This document shows, piece by piece, positions 1 to 13,300 of a stretch of 64,000 nt of DNA (position 1 is the stretch's first letter; every line of letters begins with the position of its first letter). Made by a program: the position numbers and the translations under genes. The stretch is taken from NCBI RefSeq assembly GCF_021130785.1, contig NC_060214.1, positions 2,321,001 through 2,385,000 of the forward strand, read 5' to 3'. This DNA is from Homalodisca vitripennis (taxonomy: Eukaryota; Arthropoda; Insecta; Hemiptera; Cicadellidae). A model generated the notes under the pieces. The model worked only from the letters and a program-made list of their open reading frames with translations, made no database searches and was not told the origin of the DNA.

Positions 1-1100
1 GATTCATTCATTGACATCAAATGTTATTTAAAAATGCTCAAATAGTATTTATTTTGACCTACACTATGAACAGCAATTGTTTTATTTATATAATTATTTA
101 GTTTTAAACATGGTAAAAGTATCCATGTACATGAATTGAATCATAATCCTATTCTCATATTAATATTATTAGAGACTTTACCACTACGAAAACATACTTC
201 ACCTCTTAATTGAGTCGTCACGTTGAGAGGTATGGGAAGGTATGTGCTAACAGAGATACTTGCAGTATTTGAACAGTTATACAGAACAGTTTTATAATGT
301 CTCTTATGAACAATTCGAAAATATTAGGTGATTAAATATTTAATGAGAACGAATTAGACAGTACACACAGTTATAATCCAGAGATTTAATATAAGGGCGA
401 TATAAAACAAACTTCAGAACGATTAGACTTAAAAGCTTACATTTTACAAATAGAGTACCCCAACAGAAGGATGAACAACTTATTAAAAAGAATACTTTAA
501 AGTTTAGTGCATAATCTTTACCTCCAATGATGCAGTGTGAGACTGCGCCTTCCATAAATGATGATAAAAGACGACTCTTCTGCTCTTATGTTCCCTTGTA
601 CTAAATTTTTTAAAGAAAATGTCAATAGCTGCATTTTAATATCAAAATTCTTTCCATTCATTTGGAATTCACTGCCACGAATGTCTTTGTGCTTAAGTGT
701 AGTCTTAGATATTTCAATTTCTTATTTTTCAAAACTCTTGACTAACGATACAATAGTTGATCATTTACCTACTTTATTCAATTTCTACATGTGTGGTAAA
801 TTATAAACTAGGGTGAGAATCGGCCGCCTCTAAAACATATCAAGTACGACTTACATATAAAAATGTAAAACGTAATTGTTTAGTTTATTATTCAAATATA
901 TATAAATATAATTTTAAGAAATGAAATTTTTCAATAACAGCAGAATAATCGTATTCAAAACAAAAGCTTACATATTATATTAGTGACGTTAAAAACACCT
1001 CATATATTAATAAGCTTAATCTATATAAGGTTTGCAGTGAAACCACGAATCGTAGATAATGCACATAAATCCATAGGCTTGAAGTGGTGACGATCTATCT
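1..1100. other. AT-rich stretch, nothing recognised
   Basis: I see no gene, repeat array or mobile-element motif here. Short open frames near 340-555 (minus) and 558-806 (plus) have AT-driven composition and resemble nothing I know. Confidence 0.6.
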
Positions 1101-1247
1101 ATGCATTATGCGAGTCCTCTCGCGTATATTACAGTCAGATTGTAATACAGATGTGTTTGTACGTGAGAGCTGAGCTGTGAGGGTGATCCCAAATTTATAT
1201 ATGATTGGTATGTGGCTTCGTTAGTGATATGATTGGAACTCATTACA
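1101..1247 (+). repeat. dispersed repeat, copy 1 (matches 40891-41035)
   Basis: This ~147-base segment aligns in the same orientation with 40891-41035 at an estimated 85% identity by eye. The shared landmarks, in order, are CATTATGCGA, TATTACAGTCAGATTGTAAT, ACGTGAGAGCTG, TTTATATATGATTGG, TGTGGCTTCGTTA and CTCATTACA. Similarity continues weakly for about 20 bases beyond. It encodes no recognisable protein and could be a SINE, an LTR piece or a MITE fragment; I cannot assign it. Confidence 0.75.
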
Positions 1248-2555
1248 GATATCTCTGTTTGTTTGTCCATATTGTTTACTCACATGATGACATCAACATA
1301 TCTATTTCCATTATTTCTCATGGATAAAAATTATATGCTATTCCAACTTTATTTATAATAGAACTTACATAAAAAGTGAAGTAAATTTGTGTGGAGTATA
1401 TGAAGCGTGTGCTGTTTATTTTAAAATTCATAAAGTATAAATGAAAATCATTAAGACATAATAACGTTTTTTCATTGCAAATAAGTCTCTATCCGGATTC
1501 AGAACGACCAGATTAACATCATAGTATAACTGGTTACACTACGCAGACACTGCGCCGCTACACAATTATGTTCTAGTGACATTTCGGCCTCAATTTTGAT
1601 TTTCATTTTAAATTTTTAATTTAAATATCGAAATCTGAGTATTCCAAATTATAAAAGGGGCTGGAGCGAACATTATAATATAGTTTCGTAAATCCGCATA
1701 TGCTAAACTATTCGACAATTGATTACACTACTTCTTTCCAATTTGTAGGAGTAGCACATGTAAAATCATAATTAATTTTGTCTGGTACATGATAAATAAG
1801 ATAATAAATTAGTATATAATCTAATTCTAATTATTTAGGTAGTTTAATTTTGGATATTGTTTTAATTGTACTCAGATTGAGCTAAGTTAGGTTTTAATCA
1901 GACCTCTTTCTTTGTAAAAGGTTAAATACTGAGTTTTAAAATGTTCCCACTTTTATTATTGTGACGTATAATATAACCGTTTATGCTACTTATTTGTGGT
2001 TTATCGCAGTCACAGCTACTTTTAGAACGTTTTTTCTCCTTGAAAGTGTACTAATTAAATAATTAAGACATTTGCTATTTAAATCTCCTAAAGGAGAAAA
2101 TGTACTCTTTTGAGGATATTCTACCCGAAGCATTGTAATTTTTGTATGTTTAAAGTCGTTTTAAAGTTTTTATTTCACTTTAATGTAAACTCTTATTGTC
2201 AATGGTGTTTTGACAAAGCCTGCAGTAAAAGTCACTCAGCCTGCTCTTAGTCATTTGTAAAATCCACTTTCCGATAGTTTTGCTGTAATTAGAAGCTTAA
2301 AAAAGAATTATGCGTATTTTTCAGCTCTTTTTAATTGAAAATTTCAAAATGGCGGCTAATAGCATTCTTTGAAAGTTGTTAATGTAAAGGTTTTCCAGTT
2401 TATATACCTTAACTGAAACGGAGTTATACATCTTTTTAAGCAATTTAAATTTTAATTCTCTCACTATCTTAGACAATCCTTAATGTTTTAAATATTGGGG
2501 CCCTCCTTGCATATGAAAATCTGACTTAAAATAACTAAGTAGGCCTGAAATAGTT
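1248..2555. other. AT-rich stretch, nothing recognised
   Basis: No coding, repeat or mobile-element signal that I can support. Confidence 0.55.
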
Positions 2556-3105
2556 GAACAATAAATTTCAGAATGGATACAATCTCATCGACAATCTCTA
2601 ATTACTCCGACTTCTGCGAGTCTGTGTTGTCTTCTTCTGGATCTTGCGCAGTGCGATTCAAACACAAAACTTTCGGAGTCAAGCGTGTTACAGAGTTTTA
2701 TAGGATAATCATGCTCTGCATCCGTGTAAATTAAAACAAAAAACTTTAGGACAGATACAATCTAATCGACAATCTCTAGTTACTCCGCCTTATGCGAGTT
2801 ATTTTTTGGTTTATTTTGGATCTGGTGCAGTGCAATCCAAACACATAAAACTTTCGGGGTAAAGCGTACTAGAGAGATCTCTAACATAAGTCCGTGGATC
2901 ATAATTCATAACATTTTTTGGATCCGTGTAAATTGAGACAAAACATTTCAGGAGAGATACCATCTGATCGACAATCTATAATTACTCCGATTTCTGCGAG
3001 TCGGCTTTGTCTTTTTTCAAACAAATAGAACTTTCGAGGTAAAGCGTACTCGTGCTCTGCATCCGTGCAAATTGAATCCAGCAATTGCCTAAGTATTTTA
3101 AAAGG
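2556..3105. repeat. three diverged tandem copies, ~180-200 bp
   Basis: Three head-to-tail copies carry the same landmarks: GATAC(A/C)ATCT near 2576, 2754 and 2956, followed by TCGACAATCT, ATTACTCCG, TGCGAGT, AACTTTCG and AAGCGT. The spacings are about 178 and 202 bases, the difference being indels. The copies are clearly diverged. Short open frames here are by-products. Confidence 0.8.
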
Positions 3106-3320
3106 GACATTACAGTTACTTAAAATGTTCATTGATACAGTATAACTTACCGGTGCTAGAGTGATGAAGGTTTTGGTTTTATATACATGATTGTTTATTT
3201 TATATACATGTGATGGTTGTTTATGGTTTTATATACATATAAAGGTAAATGGCTTTATCCTAATTTAATTTCTCGCTGTTAGTTAGAAATCTAGTTATTT
3301 TTTTCAAAATTTATCTGTAG

Positions 3321-3322
<2 letters not shown>

Positions 3323-3362
<40 letters not shown>
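3323..3362. repeat. (AT)n microsatellite
   Basis: About 20 uninterrupted AT dinucleotides, of the kind the window shows repeatedly. Confidence 0.95.
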
Positions 3363-3364
<2 letters not shown>

Positions 3365-3678
3365 TTATTTTGCAGAAGTGATAAATAACCGTTATTTTGC
3401 AATATTCACTAGCCACGATATATAACTTGTTTATTACTGAACTAGATATCTCATTGTGTACACTACCAACAAGTAATTATACTACATATGCAAGGAAACA
3501 AACAGTAAGTAGTATATGAATGTATAACGACAGTGTATTACAGTCGCACTAGTGTACTGGTAGAGATTGAAACTAGTTGGTTGAGACTCAACAGTAATCC
3601 AGGATATTGCTATTTCAACGCTTCAGTTCTCTTTAGAGTAGAATATATATTACATCAAACCTAATATTTCAACTTTTA

Positions 3679-4604
3679 GCCCCTTAACTGCTGTAGACGT
3701 GTTAACACGTGCAGTAGCTCAGAGCCATTACCGCGGCAGAGTGGGAGAGTCGCTGCACAGCCAGCGCGGAGCATTCAAGGTTGGATAGTCGACGTTGTGC
3801 CGGCACGCTGTTTTAACAACTGCTTAGGCTCTAAAGACCAAATTACAGGTTATATTCTATTGTTGTAAGATTCCGTATTTTATTAACAATCACAAGTGTA
3901 CGGCCACCTTTCTTAATTTGACGGGGTTCGAGGTACTTCTCCAGAAGCTGGCGGACTAACTCTAGATGAAAACTGGGACAGAGTCCGTTCTTTACCAGTT
4001 TTACATAAGTATAATGCATGTGCATTGAGGATGGTCATGTATAATATATGAAAAAATAATTTCTTATACCATCTCGTGGTACGTCTGATACACTCTATGT
4101 TTACAATAATCATATCGAGCGATCGACTGCCCCCATGTTTACATCGTACTCTCCAATACATTTTGAGTTGATTACAGGCGTTTTTTGTTTCTTTTGTCAG
4201 TTTTTTGTCTTATTTTACTTTTGTTATTGTGACTATCACCCATAATTATCTCACCCTTAAATAAACAAAGTGTTACACAACCCAACAATCACTACGTTTA
4301 TAAAGTGTGGTTAGACACAAAACTAATATTATTTTATTGATGTGAACACGTGCTACCGACGTAGTACCAAAAATGTAAACCACGCAGAGACACTTGTCAA
4401 GGGGAGCTACAGTCATTATAGTACTGAAAATAGCTGCCAGAGTGCAGTGAATGCTCCGTAGACAGGCAGAAATTAACAACCAGCCGTCTTTCAGAAACGT
4501 TTTAACACGAGAGTAGCAGTGAGGGCACGACGCATCGAAACGTGTAAACACGTGAGTAGCGCTGTAGGTGCCCGGCTCGTGGTATTGCTCAGCAGTTAAG
4601 GGGC
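3679..4604. mobile_element. internally deleted piggyBac-like DNA transposon
   Basis: Perfect terminal inverted repeats of 16 bases read inward as GCCCCTTAACTGCTG plus an adjoining A. The left arm is near 3678-3694 and the right near 4590-4605. The flanking tetranucleotide TTTA is identical on both sides (3675-3678 and 4605-4608) and is the likely target duplication. A near-palindrome sits close to each end: ACGTGTTAACACGT at 3697-3710 and ACGTGTAAACACGT at 4540-4553. A second inverted pair, CGGAGCATTCA, lies near 3768 and 4447. The 926-bp element retains only a C-terminal scrap of a piggyBac-type transposase, so it is non-autonomous. Family piggyBac usually duplicates TTAA, so TTTA is odd. 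Confidence 0.75.
3843..4161 (-). pseudogene. piggyBac-type transposase C-terminal remnant
   Basis: The frame starting at 4161 contains the stretch IECIRRTTRWYKKLFFHIL followed by LNAHALYL and KTGK. This is the hallmark of the end of the DDE_Tnp_1_7 (piggyBac/PGBD4-like) catalytic domain, where the helix after the third aspartate carries RRT-RWY--LFFH. After about residue 60 the reading frame shifts by one base to a second frame (start 4025), which continues with LVRQLLEKY, again as expected for the family. The catalytic aspartates that lie upstream in intact proteins are absent, and MGGVDRSD is replaced by HGGSRSLD. It is a decayed fragment inside the 926-bp element and cannot be functional. 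Confidence 0.8.
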
Positions 4605-5470
4605 TTTACGTCCCTAATTTAAAATGCGGCATTATATATCCGCTATACAATTTAATATCTATAATACGTGAAATAAGTTAATAACTAGTTTTAGCTCATT
4701 TATTAGAGATGTTTTTACGGATTGTAATATGTATCTAAATCTAGTAACACAGATGGCCAACAAAATGTTTGTAATCAATTGGAATATATTTTCAAATTTA
4801 CTACTAAGTAAGAATTACAAGACGTTTTTCCGACAAACAACGTAATCATGGTGGGAAGGATTTATGAACTGTTGAGCTTACCTCCAGTTCTCTTTCCTCT
4901 TAATGCAGTTTGTCTGATGCAGTTACAGATTTGACTCATGCAATCCGAAGCCATTTTCTTCTGAAAACATAAGAAAAGTCTCATTGTAAAAACTCCAATT
5001 ACCCTGGATTACACTATATGTTATATTTTGTATTCCAGCTGTCTCTAATGTCGAAACGATGTAAATTGTTCGTTTTTTGCTTTTTCATCGTTAGTTATTT
5101 TTTAATTCTTTAGAGGAAAATAACTTTAATGGGAAGGATTTAAGCCTTTAGCAGCATCAGATTCAATATGCACATTAAGAGGAAGGAGAACTGGAACTAA
5201 ACTAAACATTCTTAGTAACTTTTTCGTGAAATAGTATTTCATTTTGTTATTATATTTTTGTAATATTATAATAGTTGGCGTATGTTTAAATATCATATAA
5301 TAGTATTTAGTTTGTATAAATATCTATATCTTCTGTAATTTACTCATTATCATCATTGTTCCCCATAAGTGCAACGTAAAAATTTATCTTTAATGCTAAC
5401 CCAAATGACATGACACAACATGCACTAAATATAAATTCTGATCAGGATTAAAAATTGGAGAGCATGGGGG
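4605..5470. other. AT-rich stretch, nothing recognised
   Basis: No coding or repeat signal beyond the target-site duplicate of the piggyBac-like element at the left edge. Confidence 0.55.
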
Positions 5471-5473
5471 TGG

Positions 5474-6566
5474 AGATAATATCTCAACTACAACTGCGAC
5501 ACATAACTTCACACCCAACAACCTGTTAGAGGTTTACACTGTAACAGAGTGTGAACGCACCCCCATTTGTTTTAACCTAAAACTTGAATTACCTGTTAAG
5601 TTAAGTTTTTCCATTAGTTGTTTGAGTGTTGGATATAATATCTCACTACAACTGCGACACATAACTTCACACCCAACAACCTGTTAGCGGTTTACACTGT
5701 AACGAAGTGTGAAGGCACCCCCAGTTGTTCTCGCCCAAAACTCGAATTACCTGTTAAGTTAAGTTTTCCATTAGTTGTTTAAGTGCTGGTTATAATATAT
5801 CACTGCAACTGCGACACATAACCCAACAACCTGTTAGAGGTTTACACTGTAACAGAGTGTGAACGCACCCCCATTTGTTTTTAACCTAAAACTTGAATTA
5901 CCTGTTAAGTTAAGTTTTCCGTTAGTTGTTTGAGTGTTGGATATAATATCTCACTACAACTGCGACACATAACTTCACACCCAAACAACCTGTTAGCGGT
6001 TTACACTGTAACAGAGTGTGAACGCAACCCCATTTGTTTTAACCTAAAAACTTGAATTACCTGTTAAGTTAAGTTTTCCATTAGTTGTTTACGTGCTGGT
6101 TATAATATCTCACTACAACTGCGACACATAACTTCACACCCAACAACCTGTTAGCGGTTTACACTGTAACAGAGTGTGAACGCACCCCCATTTGTTTTAA
6201 CCTAAAACTTGAATTACCTGTTAAGTTAAGTTTTCCATTAGTTGTTCAAGTGCTGGTTATAATATATCACTGCAACTGCGACACATAACTTCACACCCAA
6301 CAAAACTGTTAGCGGTTTACACTGTAACAGAGTGTGAACGCACCCCCATTTGTTTTAACCTAAAACTTGAATTACCTGTTAAGTTAAGTTTTCCATTAGT
6401 TGTTTGAGTGTTGGATATAATATCTCACTACAACTGCGACACATAACTTCACACCCAACAAACTGTTAGCGTTTTACAGTGTAACAGAGGGTGAACCTAC
6501 CCCCACTTAATCGCAACTTACAACGAGAAATACTTGTTAAGTTAAGTTTTCCTTTAGTCGTTTGAG
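5474..6566. repeat. 158-bp satellite array, seven copies
   Basis: The landmark GCGACACATAAC recurs at 5496, 5654, 5811, 5962, 6121, 6278 and 6436, giving spacings of 158, 157, 151, 159, 157 and 158. The short one lacks a CTTCAC. Each unit also carries CAACCTGTTAG, GTTTACACTGTAACAGAGTG, AACGCACCCCCA and CCTGTTAAGTTAAG. The copies are highly similar; the last is the most diverged. The unit contains a weak hairpin, ACACTGTAACAGAGTGT. It is non-coding. Confidence 0.95.
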
Positions 6567-7159
6567 ACATTAGAAGATCCCTTATTCAAGCCTAAAAATG
6601 ATTCTTACTTACTTCCCAATTTGTTTAAATGCAATCCGGGAGTTAATTGAGTATCTTGCTACCAACATAAGATGCGTGTGGCTCGAAAGGCAGAAGTTCA
6701 ATGAGATTGGTTTCTCATCTTCTGCCCCTAGTATTGTATCCATGTATCCGTGGATATCACCGTCGTGAGTCAACACACAACTGTGTTGACAATGAGGGGC
6801 CAATTATATATTGTAGAGGCAGAGTAAAGTCAGTACTCTACTTCCCAACTCTGTAAGGTATTTCTACACCACTCTGTAAAATTTAGTTTGGACATCTTTC
6901 TGAGCGCCTCCGATTAGAGCCTTAAAAGCTCTTTCGAATTTGTCTTGTGAGTATCCTACCCACAAATTTGAACCTTCAACCTTGTCAGTATTTACCGCAA
7001 AATTTCAAAATGAACCTCTAGGTATACATAACCAAAATAAGTTAATTTTAAGAGATGTAATGAGCAAAACTTTGCCAAGTTACCGTTGCCGATGCCGTTG
7101 GCAGCTCGGGAACAAACTATATATCACATAGACATAGATCGTTATATCGAACGTTTATC
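6567..7159. other. nothing recognised
   Basis: Short open frames near 6609-6803 and 6940-7131 show no family features. The stretch leads into the reverse-transcriptase fragment on its right. Confidence 0.5.
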
Positions 7160-7445
7160 AGGGGCGTTGACAAGAGACAAAGGATAATAGGGTGTGTAGA
7201 TGGATGTTTCTAAGGTATTTGACTGATTCGCACATCCTAATTTGATGCAGGATTTGAAAAGTGGTTCCTGAAACAGATATTTTAGTTGACTGAACTCATA
7301 CTTAACACACAAAGAGCATTGGAGATAAAAGGTAGCAGTTACACATGGGTTCAAGTTGAGCAAGGCGGTCCCCAGGGATCGATATTTGAACCATTGTTGT
7401 ACTGTATGTTCTTCATACAAGCTTGTACATAACTTTTGATTCCAC
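7160..7445 (+). pseudogene. non-LTR reverse transcriptase fragment (palm)
   Basis: Reading the plus strand with frame changes gives DVSKVFD near 7193, which corresponds to RT motif A (D-SKAFD). It is followed near 7300-7420 by TQRALEIKGSSYTWVQVEQG and then GPQGSIFEPLL, which corresponds to the motif B block G-PQGS-LGPLLF of Jockey/CR1-type non-LTR elements. Stops and at least two frameshifts interrupt it. An apparent 101-codon frame on the opposite strand (7142-7447) is a shadow. Only about 95 codons of the RT domain survive, with no YADD box visible. It is an old, 5'- and 3'-truncated LINE scrap. Confidence 0.7.
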
Positions 7446-8479
7446 ACAGATAATAGTTATTTGCGCTTACGGTATAGAAATTATTTGTAGTGTACTCATT
7501 AACACATTACATTAATAATCATTGATTAAAATATATTTATTCTTTCTAAAATACCCCAATAGTGTAAAAATTTAAATTTACACATAAATTATAATTTTTC
7601 AATCTAAAATATAAAAGCAATATTTTTCAGTCATACGAGGTGTATGCAATGGAATAAGAAAAAAATCTTTCTTAAAACCGGTGTGATATAAATTTTAAAA
7701 CTCAAACAAAATGCATATATAACATTTTCAAATCTTCGATTCTAATTACGTACGGCATTTTTCTGGTGCGACGCGATGTATTAAAGTTTTTGTCTATTTT
7801 AAAGTATAGAATCTCATCATATGTAATATAATATAAGTTTATCCCCAATTTGAACAGAAAACTAGATAAAAGTATTTATAAATGCAAAACGATATGTGTT
7901 TTATAAACACCAAAATGACATAAACTCTAAAAACTTTCGTGTACAAGTTTGTTTAATGAACACTTCCTATTTAAAATACTCTCTCTTTTTATCTTCTTTG
8001 GCAAATTTTTCAGTATAACCAACTCTATAGTACAAGCGATCTTCAGAGACACATGACAAATAACACAGCGCGGAGAGATGATGAATATAACATAATGCAA
8101 TCTTTGTGTTCTGCGGACTACTGGATGATTGATGGTTTTGTGCTTTTCCACTTCTATGGAGTGGTATAATATTGAGTTCTTACTCGTATTTAACCTTTTT
8201 TTACTTTTATTGCAACATGTAAAGTAGAATATTAAGTTGATAAACGTATAAAAACATTATCTGATTATTATTATCAGTTAATATCCGTTAATACCGTTGA
8301 AAAGGTTTTCATTCAACTTACAAGGGTCATTCAAGAGGTTAGCATCAATGGTTACTTCCATTGTTTAAGTTTGGTTTATAACCTCAAACATACACTGACT
8401 GTAATGACGAGTTCGCTTGAAACTCCCAAATTATTCTAAAAAAAATCTGTAATTAGTTAGTTAATTGCTGAAGGAGAAA
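7446..8479. other. AT-rich stretch, nothing recognised
   Basis: No supportable feature. A short minus-strand frame at 7927-8151 has no family resemblance. Confidence 0.55.
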
Positions 8480-9110
8480 ACCAGTAAAAGTGTTCTCTGC
8501 TATATCTAAAGTTTATGGTAGAGGTTAAGTGTTGTAAAGTTTTACTAGTAGTTAGAGCAGTTCCAAAATGATCGTAACTCAGTAACTGACGACCACCGTT
8601 ATGGCCGCCCAGTTGCAGTTTCAACCTCCTCACTTGATTTTCGAATTGATTATATTATTCGTGCTGACCGCAGTGTGACAGTGGAAAGGTTAGGTGACCC
8701 AGGTTCAAGTTATTACTGGCAATATGGGGCCACAAAGGTTGACGCGACTGCTCAGAGCATCCAGGTTCAGGTATATAAAAAAGAGCATAGGAGCATCATG
8801 CTAGGATTGGTGAGTACTTCCTCGACATTTTAACTTATAATGAAACGTGGGTTCACGGTAATGAGCCAGAATCAAAAAGCACCTTGTTAACACCTTAAGA
8901 TTTCCTTGTTTTTTGTGTACATGAGAAGAGGTTCAAGGACAATGAGGATGTGAACATTTGTGTGGGAAATTCGTTCAAAAATTAAGACAATGGGTTCTTT
9001 GCAGCCAGAATACAAATTCTTATAGCCCGTTGCGATATAGTGCATAAATATTTAAGGGAATTTTGTTTAAAAAGTGTTGTTATATAAAAATAAATGCTTT
9101 ATTCTCCAGT
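8480..9110 (+). pseudogene. mariner transposase fossil
   Basis: Fragments in the order expected of a mariner transposase can be read on the plus strand. Near 8580 there is VTDDHRYGRPVAVSTSSLD, matching the VSDE-RSGRP linker between the HTH domains. It is followed by RADRSVTVERLGD (second HTH). Near 8818 there is FLDILTYNETWVHGNEPESK, matching the first catalytic block GDETWVHHYEPESK. Near 8930-9060 there is KRFKDNEDV, then MGSLQPEYKFL / FAARIQILIARCD, matching the C-terminal tail. The first catalytic Asp is Asn here, and the segments holding the second and third Asp are missing. Several frameshifts and stops are present, so this is an inactive relic. Confidence 0.8.
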
Positions 9111-10349
9111 ACAATGTGTCTCGTCAATTATTAAATGACTTCTCTTATGATGCTTTTAATTAATAATGAAAATTTTCTCGTTTTCTAGAATTCTAAGGAA
9201 TTTCTAATGTAACTCTCTACAGTTGTACTTTAATAATTAAAAAGCTGTTAAATACATAAATACAGTAAACGTAGAAAAATTTACTTAAATGTAAGAAGTA
9301 TTGCTACTTTTTATACGCTACAGTTAACCTTTTATAAGAACATAAAAAGAGGCGAACAATAAAACGTGAAACGTAGACAAGGAAACTTGTGAAATTAACA
9401 ATTGACTCTAAGTGAGAGCAGGTCATGAATTGTAACAAAGGTGGAACGCTTTTTACTCATTTCAGCAACGACTGCTTTGTTGTAGAACATCAGTTTGTCT
9501 TTTAATGCCATACTTGTAAGTAGGTCACACACTCAGGTGAATGACAATTTTCAGAGCTATAAATCCGATAACGGAGTAGATGAAACTATCAATGAATGAA
9601 CGAACTAAAGTTAATTAATTATCATAAACCTTTGTGAAATAATTACGTCGGTTTTTATGAATTATTTTACAATAAACATTTCTGATAATTTAATTTTTAA
9701 TTATTCAACCTGTTTCTAGATTGGTGCTTTGATGGAAAGCGGTAAACATCTGAAAAAACAGATACATCATTATCGTCACTTTCTCTTATGATTGACAATT
9801 AATTATTTGGATGGGTTCGGTTCGGTTTTCATCTCTGAATACATATCAATCAGACTTTACACGCAATGATATAAAATCTTAAATACATTCTATTTCACTA
9901 CATTTTATGTAAGTGTAAAAATATAGTTGACATCTGGTCGAATTGCAATGCCATCTTTACGCACATTAGGCAACATACAGTGGTACTGGTTTCAGGTCGG
10001 ATTCAATCGACCGTCTGCTTACATCATTTTCTATCTGTGGATCAGATTGTTGTGATTCTTACAAGAATTGCTTTATTCTTGAATCAGTTTTCTTTGATTC
10101 AATTCAATTTTGTATAGCACAGGGTACTACAGAAATATATGTATTCCAACTTGCTAACGCTTATTACTTTTTAATACTGCTTAGTTAGTAATACGATTGT
10201 AACAACTAGAATATATTATTGCATAAAATATATACTACAATAGTTGTAATGTAATAAGACTTTTATGAATCAAACCCTCCATTATTTAACGTGAAAGATA
10301 ATTATGAATTATGAATTAAAAAAAGACGTAAAATAGTTATTCAAATAAC
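9111..10349. other. AT-rich stretch, nothing recognised
   Basis: No coding or repeat signal that I can support before the large satellite. Confidence 0.55.
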
Positions 10350-13300
10350 ATTACTCATTGCTAATATGTCGAGGTAATTTATTAAAAATTCATATACGCC
10401 TACTTGACATTCCTAATGATTCCCATTCGAAATAACATTGCACATTACTATACATGTATATAATAAATTATAAAAAACACATATAAGTCTATTTGACACT
10501 CCTAATGCTTTTCATCTAAAATAACATTACACACTGCTAATATGTGGAGGTAATTTATTAAAAATTCATATACGCCTACTTGACATTCCTAATGATTCCC
10601 ATTCGAAATAACATTGCACATTACTATACATGTATATAATAAATTATAAAAAAACACATATATGTCTATTTGACACTCTTAATGCTTTTCATCTAAAATA
10701 ACATTACCACATTGCTAATATGTGGAGGTAATTTATTAAAAATTCATATACGCCTACTTGACATTCCTAATGATTTACATTCGAAATAACATTGCACATT
10801 ACTATACACGTATATAATAAATTATAAAAAAAACACATATAAGTCTATTTGACACTCCTAATGCTTTTCACCTTAAATAATATTACACATTGCTAATATG
10901 TGGAGGTAAATTTATTAAAAATTCATATACGCCTACTTGACATTCCTAATGATTTCCATTCGGAATAACATTGCACATTACTATACATGTATATAATAAA
11001 TTATAAAAAAACACATATTAGTCTATTTGACATTCCTAATGCTTTTCATCTAAAATAACATTACACACTGCTAATATTTGGAGGTAATTTATTAAAAATT
11101 CATATACGCCCTACTTGACATTCCTAATGATTTCCATTCGAAATAACATTGCACATTACTATAAATGTATATAATAAATTATAAAAAAAACACATATAAG
11201 TCTATTTGACACTCCTAATGCTTTTCATCTAAAATAACATTACACATTGCTAATATGTGGAGGTAATTTATTAAAATTTCATATACGCCTACTTGAACAT
11301 TTCTAATGATTTCCATTAAAAATAAACATTGCACATTACTAATACATGTATATAGTAAATTATAAAAAAAACACATATAAGTCTATTTGACACTCCTAAT
11401 GCTTTTCATCTAAAATAACATTACACACTGCTAATATGTGGAGGTAATTTATTAAAAATTCATATACGCCTACTTGACATTCCTAATGATTCCCATTCGA
11501 AATAACATTGCACATTACTATACATGTATATAATAAATTATAAAAAAACACATATAAGTCTATTTGACACTCCTAATGCTTTTCATCTAAAATAACATTA
11601 CACACTGCTAATATGTGGAGGTAATTTATTAAAAATTCATATACGCCTACTTGACATTCCTAATGATTTCCCATTCGAAATAACATTGCACATTACTATA
11701 CATGTATATAATAAATTATAAAAAAACACATATATGTCTATTTGACACTCTTAATGCTTTTTCATCTAAAATAACATTACACATTGCTAATATGTGGAGG
11801 TAATTTATTAAAAAATTCATATACGCCTACTTGACATTCCTAATGATTTCCATTCGAAATAACATTGCACATTACTATACACGTATATAATAAATTATAA
11901 AAAAAAACACATATAAGTCTATTTGACACTCCTAATGCTTTTCATCTTAAATAACATTACACATTGCTAATATGTGGAGGTAATTTATTAAAAATTCATA
12001 TACGCCTACTTGACATTCCTAATGATTTCCATTCGAAATAACATTGCACATTACTATACACGTATATAATAAATTATAAAAAAAACACATATAAGTCTAT
12101 TTGACACTCCTAATGCTTTTCATCTTAAATAACATTACACATTGCTAATATGTGGAGGTAATTTATTAAAAATTCATATACGCCTACTTGACATTCCTAA
12201 TGATTTCCATTCGAAATAACATTGCACATTACTATACATGTATATAATAAATTATAAAAAAAAAAAACACATATAAGTCTATTTGACACTCCTAATGCTT
12301 TTCATCTAAAATAACATTACACATTGCTAATATGTGGAGGTAATTTATTAAAAATTCATATACGCCTACTTGACATTTTCTAATGATTTCCATTCAAAAT
12401 AACATTGCACATTACTAATACATGTATATAGTAAATTATAATAAAAACACATATAAGTCTATTTGACACTCCTAATGCTTTTCATCTAAAATAAGATTAC
12501 ACATTGCTAATATGTGGACGTAATTTATTAAAAATTCATATACGCCTACTTGACATTCCTAATGATTTCCATTCGAAATAACATTGTACATTACTATACA
12601 TACATATATATAATAAATTATAATAAAACACATATAAGTCTATTTGACACTCCTAATGCTTTTCATCTAAAATAACATTACACATTGCTAATATGTGGAG
12701 GTAATTTATTAAAAATTCATATACGCCTACTTGACATTTCCTAATGATTTCCATTCGAAATAACATTGCACATTACTATACATGTATATAATAAATTATA
12801 ATAAAACACATATAAGTCTATTTGACACTCCTAATGCTTTTCATCTAAAATAACATTACACATTGCTAATATGTGGAGGTAATTTATTAAAAAATTCATA
12901 TACGCCTACTTGACATTCCTAATGATTTCCATTCGAAATAACATTGCACATTACTATACATGTATATAATAAATTATAAAAAACACATATAAGTCTATTT
13001 GACACTCCTAATGCTTTTCATCTAAAATAACATTACACACTGCTAATATGTGGAGGTAATTTATTAAAAATTCATATACGCCTACTTGACATTCCTAATG
13101 ATTTCCATTCGAAATAACATTGCACATTACTATACATGTATATAATAAATTATAAAAAAACACATATAATGTCTATTTGACACTCCTAATGCTTTTCATC
13201 TAAAATAACATTACACATTGCTAATATGTGGAGGTAATTTATTAAAAAATTCATATACGCCTACTTGACATTCCTAATGATTTCCATTCGAAATAACATT

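Noticed and set aside
7142..7447. 101-codon minus-strand ORF as a gene
   Set aside because: The plus strand carries RT motifs A and B here.
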